From Candidatus Bathyarchaeota archaeon (GTDB lineage Archaea > Thermoproteota > Bathyarchaeia > TCS64): DNA of 64,000 nt. This document shows, piece after piece, positions 34,779-42,983 of the stretch (position 1 is its first letter; every line of letters begins with the position of its first letter). Position numbers and translations under genes: made by a program. The notes beneath the pieces were generated by a model. The model worked only from the letters and a program-made list of their open reading frames with translations. It did no database searches and was not told the DNA's origin. The stretch covers positions 1-64,000 of the forward strand of contig JABIBQ010000073.1 in NCBI GenBank assembly GCA_018652685.1. The letters are read 5' to 3'.

Positions 34779-35624
34779 ATGGTAGCCGTATGCGATATCC
34801 CGATCCCAGGAAAGATCAAGCTCGCGGTCAAGAACGATGATGTTCAGAAGACCATCGTCGATGTCAACGGCGTGAAGATAGGAGGAGATCGGGTCATCAT
34901 CATGGCTGGACCTTGCAGCGTCGAGAGCCGTGAACAGGTCCTCGAAGCGGCCATAGTAGTGAAGGCGGGGGGAGCCCAGATCCTCAGGGGAGGGGCATTC
35001 AAGCCACGCACACTGCCATATAGCTTCCAGGGACTTGGAGAGGAAGGACTAATACTCCTTGCTGAGGCGAGAAAAGAAACTGGTCTGCCAATTGTCACAG
35101 AGGTCATGGACGCAGACAAGGTTGAACTGGTAGCCTCATATACGGACATCCTCCAGATCGGCACACGGAACATGCAGAACTTTCCGCTCCTGAAGGAGGT
35201 TGGAAGGTCTGACAAGCCAGTGATGCTCAAGAGGGGCATGTCAGCTACAATCAACGAGTGGCTCGGATGCGCCGAGTACATCCTCGCGGAGGGAAATCCC
35301 AACGTCATCATGTGTGAGAGGGGGATCAGGACATTCGAGACCATCACGAGGAACACGGTTGACATCAGCGCAGCCCCGATACTACACGCAATCAGCCATC
35401 TACCGGTTATAGTAGACCCGAGCCACGGCACGGGAAGCAGATTCCTGGTTCCACCCATGTCAAAGGCAGCGATTGCCGCTGGTGCTGATGGAGTCATGGT
35501 TGAAGTGCACCCTCACCCAGAGGAGGCACTGTGTGACGGGGCCCAGAGCCTCAGTCCAGAGGACTTTAAGGCTTTCATAGAGGATATAAAACCTATAATC
35601 GCAGCAACCAACAGAAGGTTATAG
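34779..35624 (+). CDS. aroF: 3-deoxy-7-phosphoheptulonate synthase (type I beta)
   Basis: The 281-residue enzyme condenses PEP with erythrose 4-phosphate. It shows IIMAGPCSVESREQV, GGAFKPRTLPYSFQGLG, LQIGTRNMQNFPLL, PVMLKRGMSATINEW, NVIMCERGIRTFE and VIVDPSHGTGSR in the expected order. This is the KDO8P-synthase-like type I beta form found in Bacillus, Thermotoga and some archaea. Only about 35 residues precede the barrel, so a full ferredoxin-like regulatory domain is missing or reduced and feedback control may be weak. First gene of the aro operon. Confidence 0.95.
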   Translation: MVAVCDIPIPGKIKLAVKNDDVQKTIVDVNGVKIGGDRVIIMAGPCSVESREQVLEAAIVVKAGGAQILRGGAFKPRTLPYSFQGLGEEGLILLAEARKETGLPIVTEVMDADKVELVASYTDILQIGTRNMQNFPLLKEVGRSDKPVMLKRGMSATINEWLGCAEYILAEGNPNVIMCERGIRTFETITRNTVDISAAPILHAISHLPVIVDPSHGTGSRFLVPPMSKAAIAAGADGVMVEVHPHPEEALCDGAQSLSPEDFKAFIEDIKPIIAATNRRL

Positions 35625-35626
35625 AC

Positions 35627-36682
35627 ATGAAAGCTATCGAAGTGAGCCTGGGGGCTCGTTCATACCCCATTATTGTCGGAACAGGACTAGTCGAGAGACT
35701 TTGTGACCACTTGCCTAAGAACGGTAAGTTAGCTGTCATCACAACACCGATCATCAACGATCTCTACGGGAACCTCCTAGAATCCATCGGAAGAACCCAT
35801 GACCTAATCATGGTCCCTGATGGAGAGGAGGCCAAGACATGGGAGACAGTCGAGATAGTCCTCGGGAAACTGCTGGAATACGGCCTCGACAGGAAATCGA
35901 CGGTTGTGGCACTGGGAGGTGGGACTGTGGGAGACCTAGCAGGCTTTGTTGCATCAATCTACATGAGGGGAATCGATGTTGTTCAGATACCCACGACCCT
36001 GCTCGCCATGGTGGACAGCAGCATCGGGGGGAAGACAGCGGTCAACCACCCAATGGGAAAGAACCTGGTGGGGAGCTTCCACCAGCCATCAAAGGTAGTT
36101 ATCGACCCGCTGTTCCTCAATTCACTTCCTGAGAGGGAGATCAGATCAGGGCTCGCCGAGACCGTGAAATACGGGATAATCTCGGATGAGGAAATAGTCA
36201 AAATCTTTGAGAACACGCCAGTGGAAGAGATCGGGCAGGAAGTCATGGTCGAGATCATCGCAAAATGCACAGCCATCAAGGCAAGGTACGTCGAGCAGGA
36301 CGAGCGAGACAACAAGGGAATCAGGGCATCACTGAATTACGGCCACACAACGGGGCACTCGGTGGAGAACTTGTCAAAGCATGAAATCAACCACGGCGAG
36401 GGTGTCGCCATCGGCATGATGGTTGCAGCCTTGATAGCTGAGAATATGGGCCTGGTTGACAGAGAGATGAGAGCTAGACAGGAGAGACTGCTTAAGAAGA
36501 TAGGTTTACCCACCAAGGTGCCTGTTCTGGCCATCGACGAGATGATGGAGGTCATGCACATGGACAAGAAAGCGGAGGACGGCAGGATAAGGTTCGTCAT
36601 CCCGACGGGTATAGGGAGCGAGCCCTTGCTAGAGTACCTCTCAGAGGACATTATCGTGTCAGCACTGAGGGAGTTACGTTGA
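35627..36682 (+). CDS. aroB: 3-dehydroquinate synthase
   Basis: The 351-residue NAD- and metal-dependent enzyme converts DAHP to 3-dehydroquinate. Key blocks: GGGTVGDLAGFVASIYMRGI, TTLLAMVDSSIGGKTAVNHP, KNLVGSFHQP, LNYGHTTGHSVE (metal His) and INHGEGVAIGM (metal His). It is the classical bacterial-type AroB, which fits the DAHP route rather than the ADTH route used by many methanogens. It starts 2 bases after the aroF stop and overlaps aroD by 4 bases. Confidence 0.96.
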   Translation: MKAIEVSLGARSYPIIVGTGLVERLCDHLPKNGKLAVITTPIINDLYGNLLESIGRTHDLIMVPDGEEAKTWETVEIVLGKLLEYGLDRKSTVVALGGGTVGDLAGFVASIYMRGIDVVQIPTTLLAMVDSSIGGKTAVNHPMGKNLVGSFHQPSKVVIDPLFLNSLPEREIRSGLAETVKYGIISDEEIVKIFENTPVEEIGQEVMVEIIAKCTAIKARYVEQDERDNKGIRASLNYGHTTGHSVENLSKHEINHGEGVAIGMMVAALIAENMGLVDREMRARQERLLKKIGLPTKVPVLAIDEMMEVMHMDKKAEDGRIRFVIPTGIGSEPLLEYLSEDIIVSALRELR

Positions 36683-37347
36683 GGCCGTGGATATGCGTCT
36701 CGATCCAGTCGATGACCACGCGACAGACAGTCGATGACGTGAAACGGGTAGGAACAGAGGCAGACCTCATCGAGATCAGGATCGACTATCGGGATGAACC
36801 GTTGGATTTCGCTGAAATCGTTGAGGCAAGTAATGCCCCCCTTATTGGCACCAATAGACGCGAGGACCAGGGCGGAAAGGCAAAGGAAACGGAAGAGGAA
36901 CGCGTTAAAACGCTAACTGAAGCAGTGAAAGCTGGATTCACGTATATTGACCTGGCGTCAACCACGGAGAACCTCGAAAACGTTGTCTCCGACCTGAAAG
37001 AGGAAGGCGCGAAAGTCATAGCTTCGCACCACGATTTCAAGCACCCGCTAAACATTGGCCAGCTTGAGGAAAAATACGCTGAGCTAAAAAAGACAGGATG
37101 CGACGTGGTCAAGATCATAGGTTGGACCGATTCGGTTCTGGACAACCTGCCGTACATCAAATTCAACAACGAGCACCCCGGAAACGTCTCATTCGGCATG
37201 GGGACGAAAGGGGTCACGTCAAGGATCATGGCACCCCTTTCAGGTGCCCTATTCACGTACGCGTCCCTTGATGAGGGAAAGGAGCTGGGGCCTGGACAGG
37301 TCCCATTAACCCACATCAGGGAAATTTATGGGAGGATAACCAAGTGA
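36679..37347 (+). CDS. aroD: 3-dehydroquinate dehydratase, type I
   Basis: The 222-residue type I enzyme uses a Schiff base. It has EADLIEIRIDYRD (substrate Glu/Arg), IASHHDFKHP (catalytic His), VVKIIGWT (Schiff-base Lys), FGMGTKGVTSRI (Arg) and a C-terminal GQVPL loop. The start is TTG at 36679, overlapping the aroB stop (TTGA). A tightly coupled overlap with aroE follows. Confidence 0.94.
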   Translation: MRPWICVSIQSMTTRQTVDDVKRVGTEADLIEIRIDYRDEPLDFAEIVEASNAPLIGTNRREDQGGKAKETEEERVKTLTEAVKAGFTYIDLASTTENLENVVSDLKEEGAKVIASHHDFKHPLNIGQLEEKYAELKKTGCDVVKIIGWTDSVLDNLPYIKFNNEHPGNVSFGMGTKGVTSRIMAPLSGALFTYASLDEGKELGPGQVPLTHIREIYGRITK

Positions 37348-38162
37348 AGTTCTACCTTCTGGGCTACCCCGTGGGCCACTCAGTCAGTCCGCCGATGCAC
37401 AACGCGGCGTTCAATGAACTGGGCATGTCCCACGAGTACAGCTCGCTGGGAGTGGAGCCATCAAAGCTTGCAGAAATAATCAGTACTAGGATCAGGGCAG
37501 ACGAGTTCGGCGGTGGAAGCGTTACCATACCACACAAGATAGAGATGCTAAGGCTCGTTGATGAGTTGGACGAGTCAGCCGAGATGGCTGGAGCGGTGAA
37601 CACGCTCCAGTGGAAGGACGGAGTGCTCACAGGGTACAACACGGACGCCACGGGCGGAGTTAGGGCACTGATTGAGTCCTACGGGGATATCAGCCAGACA
37701 AACACAGTTTTACTGGGGGCTGGAGGGGCAGCGAATGCCCTGGCGGCGCAGTTGAAGCCAAGGGTCAAGGAGCTTACTATACTCAACAGGACTGAGGAGA
37801 AGGCGAGGGCTTTGGCCGAGAGAATTGGCACCAATTTTGGATCGATCATCCGCGACCAGGCGCTCATCGAGTCCGCAGACATCATAGTCAACGCAACATC
37901 AGTGGGGATGCACCCCAACGTTGGCGAATCACCCATCGACAAGAAATACCTCCACGATGGGCAGATGGTCTTCGACATCGTCTACAACCCACAGAAGACC
38001 CAGATTATGCTTGACGCAGAGGAGGCGGAGGGTAGATCGCTAGGTGGCCTCTGGATGCTTGTCTACCAGGGTGTAGAGGCGTTCGAGATTTGGACCGGAG
38101 TGCGGCCTTCGGCCCAAACCATGTATGACGCAGCCAAAATGGCGTTACTGGAGAGGCACTAG
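37344..38162 (+). CDS. aroE: Shikimate dehydrogenase
   Basis: The 272-residue NADP-dependent enzyme reduces 3-dehydroshikimate. It starts KFYLLGYPVGHSVSPPMHNA (shikimate Ser pair), then SVTIPHKIEML (catalytic Lys), AVNTL, GYNTDATG (catalytic Asp), LLGAGGAANALAAQL (dinucleotide loop), LNRTEEKA (NADP Arg) and ends MLVYQGVEAFEIWTG. The start is GTG, 4-base overlap with aroD. Confidence 0.95.
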   Translation: MKFYLLGYPVGHSVSPPMHNAAFNELGMSHEYSSLGVEPSKLAEIISTRIRADEFGGGSVTIPHKIEMLRLVDELDESAEMAGAVNTLQWKDGVLTGYNTDATGGVRALIESYGDISQTNTVLLGAGGAANALAAQLKPRVKELTILNRTEEKARALAERIGTNFGSIIRDQALIESADIIVNATSVGMHPNVGESPIDKKYLHDGQMVFDIVYNPQKTQIMLDAEEAEGRSLGGLWMLVYQGVEAFEIWTGVRPSAQTMYDAAKMALLERH

Positions 38163-38663
38163 ATGAATGTCGCTGTCTACGGGTTCATGGGTGTCGGGAA
38201 AACTACATCAGGGGCACTCCTAGCGGAAGCCCTTGGCTACGAGTTCATAGACATGGACGAGGAGATAGAGAAGAGGACGGGGAAGACAATCCCCGAGATT
38301 TTCAGCGAGGACGGGGAGACCCGGTTCAGGGAGCTTGAGCGGGACCTCGTCATGGAGCTAGCAGGAAAGAATGGCTACGTCATCGGATGTGGAGGGGGAG
38401 CACTAGCCGACCTCGTGAACGCCGAGGCGTTGAGGGAAACAAGCACCCTGGTGTACTTGACGGCAAGTGTCGATGAGATACTGGATAGGACGGGAAAGGA
38501 GTCACACAGGCCGTTGCTCAAAGTGGATGACCCCCAGAAGACCGTCGAGGATTTGATCAAGAAGCGAAGCCCCGTTTACGAGCGGTACGCCGAGATCGAG
38601 ATAGACACCACGGGCAAGTCCGCTGAGGCGGTTGCCCAGGAGATTAGGAGACGATTACCTTGA
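38163..38663 (+). CDS. aroK: Shikimate kinase, bacterial P-loop type
   Basis: The 166-residue kinase has GFMGVGKTTSGALLAEAL (Walker A), FIDMDEEIEKRTGKTIPEIF (shikimate-binding Asp), GETRFRELERD (Arg) and GCGGGALAD. The C-terminal lid is SHRPLLK. This is the NMP-kinase-like AroK/AroL of bacteria and plants. Most archaea instead use an unrelated GHMP-family shikimate kinase. The ATG directly follows the aroE TAG. The gene may have come from bacteria and replaced the archaeal enzyme inside the operon (inference). Confidence 0.94.
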   Translation: MNVAVYGFMGVGKTTSGALLAEALGYEFIDMDEEIEKRTGKTIPEIFSEDGETRFRELERDLVMELAGKNGYVIGCGGGALADLVNAEALRETSTLVYLTASVDEILDRTGKESHRPLLKVDDPQKTVEDLIKKRSPVYERYAEIEIDTTGKSAEAVAQEIRRRLP

Positions 38664-39922
38664 GTGCGATCATCAGAAAAAGTGACATCTACGGTCCGGT
38701 CAAGGCCCCGCCGAGCAAGAGCATGACCCACCGCCACCTAATAACAGCTGCCCTCGCGGAGGGGGGGAGCGTATTGGAGAGTTCCCTTGTCTGCGATGAT
38801 ACCGTAGCAACTGTATTCGGTTTGAAGTCGCTGGGTATCGAGATCGATAAAGAGGGGGATAACTGGATAGTAGAGGGGGGACAGCTTACAGCATCTTCCG
38901 AGCCCATCAATTGCAACCAGTCAGGGACAACCCTCAGGCTGCTGCTGGGCACCTGTAGCCTCCTGGAGGAGAAATGTATCGTCACAGGAGCCCCTCAGTT
39001 ATTGAAAAGACCAAACGCCCCACTGCTAGGGGCACTGGAACAGCTGGGCGTCCAAACCGAAAGTAAGGGGGGATTTCCTCCAATTAGTATCAAGGGAAAA
39101 ATGAAAGGGGGAGTGGCGGAGATCAGGGGCGACGTCAGTAGCCAGTTCATCTCGTCATTAATCCTGGCCGCTCCCTACTCGGAGGAACCTGTTACAATCA
39201 AGGTCACCAAACGGTTTGAGTCCAAGCCATACGTCCAGATGACGCTCGACGCAATGAGGAAATGCGGAGTCAGGGCGACCTCAAAACAGGGCGGCGCCGA
39301 GATCAGGATCCCCCTAGGAGAGTACAAGCCGACAAGGACCCGTATAGAGGGGGACTGGTCATCGGCCGCATTCATGTTAGCAGCAGGGGTGCTATCGGGC
39401 AAGGTCCACGTTGACAAACTGGACATGGACAGCAGCCAGGCTGACAAGGAGATAATGCACGCTCTCGACCTGATGGGGGCGCAGGTAAAAGTCAAGGGGA
39501 ACAGGGTCACTGCTGAGAGGTCGTACCTGAGGGGTATAGAAATGAACCTCAGCGATAGCCCTGACATGTTCCCGATAGTATCAAGCCTATGTTCAATAGC
39601 CAGGGGCAGGAGCACGTTGACAGGGCTTGGGAGGCTCAGGTTAAAGGAGTCTGACAGGCTCCTGGCGATGGCTGAGGGGCTTACAGCAATGGGGGCGAGG
39701 ATTCACGTAGAGGAAAATTCCTGTATCATCGAGGGCGGGCTGCTCAAGGGGGCTGTCATAGACCCACACGGTGATCATAGGATCGCAATGAGTTTCGCCG
39801 TCCTCGGCACGTTAGCCGATGGGGAGACCATAATCAAGGACAGGGACTGCGTGAACAAATCGTACCCAGGGTTCTGGGACGACCTAGAGTCTCTTGGAGC
39901 GGAAACGAGGAGAATAGAATGA
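38660..39922 (+). CDS. aroA: EPSP synthase (3-phosphoshikimate 1-carboxyvinyltransferase)
   Basis: The 420-residue two-domain enzyme joins PEP to shikimate 3-phosphate. Conserved blocks: VKAPPSKSMTHRHLITAALA (Lys/Ser of the S3P site), NQSGTTLRLL (PEP loop), LLKRPNAPLLGAL, SQFISSLILAAP, EGDWSSAAFMLAAG, LRLKESDRLLAMAEGL and DPHGDHRIAMSFAV. The PEP-loop form NQSGTTLR differs from the common NAGTxxR. The start is TTG, overlapping aroK by 4 bases. Confidence 0.95.
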   Translation: MSAIIRKSDIYGPVKAPPSKSMTHRHLITAALAEGGSVLESSLVCDDTVATVFGLKSLGIEIDKEGDNWIVEGGQLTASSEPINCNQSGTTLRLLLGTCSLLEEKCIVTGAPQLLKRPNAPLLGALEQLGVQTESKGGFPPISIKGKMKGGVAEIRGDVSSQFISSLILAAPYSEEPVTIKVTKRFESKPYVQMTLDAMRKCGVRATSKQGGAEIRIPLGEYKPTRTRIEGDWSSAAFMLAAGVLSGKVHVDKLDMDSSQADKEIMHALDLMGAQVKVKGNRVTAERSYLRGIEMNLSDSPDMFPIVSSLCSIARGRSTLTGLGRLRLKESDRLLAMAEGLTAMGARIHVEENSCIIEGGLLKGAVIDPHGDHRIAMSFAVLGTLADGETIIKDRDCVNKSYPGFWDDLESLGAETRRIE

Positions 39923-41001
39923 ACACGTTGGGCACATCATACAGGATAACCAGTATAGGGGAGAGCCACGGTAAGGTAGTCGGCGTTGTAATTGACGGCT
40001 GCCCAGCGGGGCTGGAATTGGACATGGAGAAGCTGCAAGCTGACCTTGACAGGAGGCGTCCAGGGCAGAGCAGTGTATCAACCACCAGAAACGAGGCTGA
40101 CAAAGCCGAGGTGTTGACGGGCCTCTACCAGGGCGTAACCACGGGCGCACCTATCACTATAATAATCAGGAATCGGGACAGGGACTCGTCCAAGTACCTG
40201 GAAGCAAGGTGGACACCGAGGCCGGGCCACGCTGACTATACGGCGGGTATAAGGTACGGGGAGAAACAGGATCCGAGGGGAGGGGGACGGTTCTCAGGAA
40301 GGAACACCGCAGGGTTCGTTATCGCCGGGGCGGTAGCGAAACAGCTCCTCGACAGTATCGGTGCCAATATTATTGCTTATACTTACCAGATCGGTTCCGT
40401 TATGGCCAAAGACGTGGACCAGGTCATAGTCACGGAATCCAACATCGTCCGATGCCCCGACGAGTCGGCTGCTCAGGAGATGATCAGGGTCATCGATGAG
40501 GCGAGATCAGAGGGAGATAGCGTAGGGGGCAAGGTCAAGGTGGTTGTGTTGACCCCACCTAGTGGGATAGGCCATCCTATCTTCGATACCCTTGAGGGGG
40601 ATATCGCCAAGGCACTGTATGCTATCCCCGCAGTGAAGGCGGTGGAGTTCGGTGTGGGAGTTGGGTACGCCGAGATGAGGGGTTCAGAGGCTAACGACCA
40701 GTACATCATCAGGGACGGAAAGGTGGTCACTGTAACCAACAACAGTGGAGGAATCCTGGGCGGTATCAGCAGCGGTATGCCAATAGAAGCTACGGTCACG
40801 TTCAAACCTACTCCAAGCATCGGGATGGAGCAGAAAACTGTTGACCTCCAGAGGATGGAGGAGACAACCATTAAGGTCGAGGGCAGGCATGACCCATGCA
40901 TCGTCCCCAGGGCGGTGCCCGTGGTGGAGGCGATGATGGCAGTGGTGCTAGCTGACCACGCATTGAGGGCGGGACTGATTCCGCAGGTACTTGGTGAATA
41001 A
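39919..41001 (+). CDS. aroC: Chorismate synthase
   Basis: The 360-residue FMN-dependent enzyme forms chorismate from EPSP. GESHGKVVGVVIDGCPAGL contains the first signature with the His that acts with FMN. RRPGQSSVSTTRNEAD, TTGAPITIII, RPGHADYTAGIRYG, GGGRFSGRNTAGFVIAGAVA and GRHDPCIVPRAVPVVEAM follow in canonical order. Overlaps aroA by 4 bases (ATGA). Confidence 0.97.
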   Translation: MNTLGTSYRITSIGESHGKVVGVVIDGCPAGLELDMEKLQADLDRRRPGQSSVSTTRNEADKAEVLTGLYQGVTTGAPITIIIRNRDRDSSKYLEARWTPRPGHADYTAGIRYGEKQDPRGGGRFSGRNTAGFVIAGAVAKQLLDSIGANIIAYTYQIGSVMAKDVDQVIVTESNIVRCPDESAAQEMIRVIDEARSEGDSVGGKVKVVVLTPPSGIGHPIFDTLEGDIAKALYAIPAVKAVEFGVGVGYAEMRGSEANDQYIIRDGKVVTVTNNSGGILGGISSGMPIEATVTFKPTPSIGMEQKTVDLQRMEETTIKVEGRHDPCIVPRAVPVVEAMMAVVLADHALRAGLIPQVLGE

Positions 41002-41002
41002 A

Positions 41003-41275
41003 ATGTACGAGGATGAGATAAGACCACACAGGGAAACCATTGACAGGCTCAACAACGAGATAATAAACAAACTCAAGGAACGGGTCGGTGCAGCGTTAAA
41101 GATTGGCGAGATCAAGAAGCACCACGGAAAACCCGTGGTTGACAAGACCAGGGAGCAGACCATCCTTGACAGGATCAGAGACAAGGCCCAGGCAAAGGAC
41201 ATAGACCCTGATGGTCTTGAGAGAATATTCAAGGAGATCATCAATCTGTGTGTGGAGGCGGAGGAACGACAATGA
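41003..41275 (+). CDS. aroQ: Chorismate mutase, AroQ type
   Basis: The 90-residue all-helical enzyme contains RPHRETIDRLNNEIINKLKERV (Arg and Asp of helix 1), IGEIKKHHGKPVVDKTREQTIL (Lys, Arg) and a last helix, IFKEIINLCVEAEERQ (Glu). These are the AroQ active-site positions for converting chorismate to prephenate. ATG at 41003 was chosen; GTG and TTG lie 3 and 4 codons upstream. It overlaps the prephenate dehydratase by 4 bases, so the two activities fused in many bacterial PheA proteins are separate but coupled here. Confidence 0.9.
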   Translation: MYEDEIRPHRETIDRLNNEIINKLKERVGAALKIGEIKKHHGKPVVDKTREQTILDRIRDKAQAKDIDPDGLERIFKEIINLCVEAEERQ

Positions 41276-42084
41276 AAGTAGCGTTCCAGGGCGAGAAAGG
41301 CGCGTACAGCGAGGAAGCCATATTCAAACACTACGGGACGGACGTAGAGAGCGTCCCATGCCCATACCTGAGGGACGTCTACAACATCGTAGAGGCAGAG
41401 AAAGCTGATTTCGGGCTCGTACCGGTGGAGAACACCATAGAGGGTACCATAGTTAGGGCATACGACCTGCTCAACGATAGGAGCCTAAAGGCAAGCGGAG
41501 AGGAGATACACAGAATACAACACTGCCTGATAGCCCACCCCGACGCCGAGCTCTCCGACATCAAGAAGGCGTACAGCCACCCACAGGCCCTGGGCCAGAG
41601 CAGAGAGTGGCTTGAGGACCACAACATAGAGGCAGTCAGCTTCTACGATACCGCTGGCAGCGTCAAGTGGATAAAGGAGAATGATATCAGGGATGCGGCT
41701 GGTGTCGCAAGTGCCCAGGCCGCAGACGAATACGGGATGAAGATTCTGGCGCGCGGAATCGAGACCAATAACGAGAACTACACGCGGTTCCTTGAGATCG
41801 GGAACGCGAACCCCGGGCCAACGGGAAACGACAAAACGACCCTAGCCTTCATCGTTGCCCACAAGCCGGGCACGCTTGTAAGCGCCCTGAGCGAGTTCTC
41901 ATCAAGGGGTGTGAACCTGAGCAAGATCGAGTCAAGGCCAAGGGTGGGAACTCCCTGGGAGTACATCTTCTTCGTAGAGCTGGACGGTCATATCACCGAA
42001 GAGTCACTGGGTGCGGCCGTGGACGGGCTCAAAGAACATACCATCTACATCAAGCACCTCGGTTCCTACCCCAAGGCAGGGTAA
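41272..42084 (+). CDS. pheA: Prephenate dehydratase with ACT domain
   Basis: The 271-residue protein has VAFQGEKGAYSEEAIFKHYG at its N terminus, GLVPVENTIEGTIVRAYDLL, SHPQALGQSREWL, and NYTRFLEIG (the T-R-F catalytic motif) near residue 170. A C-terminal ACT domain (TTLAFIVAHKPGTLVSALSEF, NLSKIESRP) binds phenylalanine for feedback inhibition in relatives. The ATG at 41272 overlaps the chorismate mutase stop. A hairpin lies across its stop codon. Confidence 0.95.
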   Translation: MKVAFQGEKGAYSEEAIFKHYGTDVESVPCPYLRDVYNIVEAEKADFGLVPVENTIEGTIVRAYDLLNDRSLKASGEEIHRIQHCLIAHPDAELSDIKKAYSHPQALGQSREWLEDHNIEAVSFYDTAGSVKWIKENDIRDAAGVASAQAADEYGMKILARGIETNNENYTRFLEIGNANPGPTGNDKTTLAFIVAHKPGTLVSALSEFSSRGVNLSKIESRPRVGTPWEYIFFVELDGHITEESLGAAVDGLKEHTIYIKHLGSYPKAG

Positions 42085-42109
42085 CTCTACCTGCCCAAAA
42101 CCCCTTTTA
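42075..42109 (+). terminator. Hairpin plus T-rich stretch at the pheA end
   Basis: GGCAGG and CCTGCC (42075-42080, 42090-42095) can pair around the pheA stop codon, and CCCCTTTTATT follows. It may end part of the aro transcript before tyrA. The same CTTTTATT could act as a TATA-like box for tyrA about 30 bases on. Confidence 0.45.
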
Positions 42110-42135
42110 TTAGGATTCTTGACTCCCATCGGGAT

Positions 42136-42960
42136 ATGATAGCAACAATTATCGGAGCAGACGGCAAGATGGGAGTCTGGCTTACGAACCACCTGTCAAA
42201 GATGGGACACACAATAGTTTCCTTTGATGCCAGGAAGGGGGACAGCTCTAGCATACTGAAAGAAGCGGACGCTGTCATCGTCTCGGTGCCCGTTTCCAAG
42301 ACAGCAGAGGAGACACGAAACGCCCTCAAACACATGAGGAAAGGGGCCAGGATAATTGAGATTGCGTCCCTGAAGACTGGGACATACCCCGAGATGGTGA
42401 AGGCAGAGGAACAAGGTTTCGAATCACTGTCAATACATCCAATGTTCGGGCCCTCAGTGAAGAACCTCAGCGAGAAGACTGTAGCGGTCATACCTGTTGT
42501 TGACGCGGACAAGGAGACCAGATGGGCCGCCGAGCTGTTTCCAGGTGCATCGTTTGTGGAGGTGGGCCCCGAGAAACATGACAGGCTTATGGTCCATGTC
42601 CTTTCCTTGCCATACCTGATGAACCTGGCTCTCGGGGCCACAATGGGGGACACCGACCTTGCCCTCCTCAACAAACTGGCTGGGACGAGCTTCGCGCTCC
42701 AGTACACCCTCATTCAGAGCGTCTCGGGAGAGACAACGAGCCTCGTACACGCCCTGCTGAGCGAGAACGTATTTCTTGAGGAGACAGCCGAGGAGTTGAT
42801 CTCGAACATGAGAGCGTTGATGGGGGCGAGAGATGCAATGAATGAGTTCAAGGCTCTGCACGAGTCAATCAGGGAACCGTTGAGGGCCGATTGTGGTCAC
42901 AGGAGTGCGTTGGAGAGACGTCAGGCAGCTTACAACGCCGTCCGACCATTACTAAAATAA
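42136..42960 (+). CDS. tyrA: Prephenate dehydrogenase
   Basis: The 274-residue NAD(P)-dependent enzyme opens IATIIGADGKMGVWLTNHLS, a Rossmann GxxGxMG loop. It continues DAVIVSVPVSKTAEE, IEIASLKTG (D/S-x-K), SIHPMFGPSVKNL (conserved HPMFGP) and VHVLSLPYLMNLALG (conserved His). It makes 4-hydroxyphenylpyruvate from prephenate. No fused chorismate mutase or ACT domain is present. It lies 51 bases after pheA behind a possible terminator, with its own TATA-like sequence. Confidence 0.93.
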   Translation: MIATIIGADGKMGVWLTNHLSKMGHTIVSFDARKGDSSSILKEADAVIVSVPVSKTAEETRNALKHMRKGARIIEIASLKTGTYPEMVKAEEQGFESLSIHPMFGPSVKNLSEKTVAVIPVVDADKETRWAAELFPGASFVEVGPEKHDRLMVHVLSLPYLMNLALGATMGDTDLALLNKLAGTSFALQYTLIQSVSGETTSLVHALLSENVFLEETAEELISNMRALMGARDAMNEFKALHESIREPLRADCGHRSALERRQAAYNAVRPLLK

Positions 42961-42983
42961 GTGGAGAGAACCAAACTCTTCCC

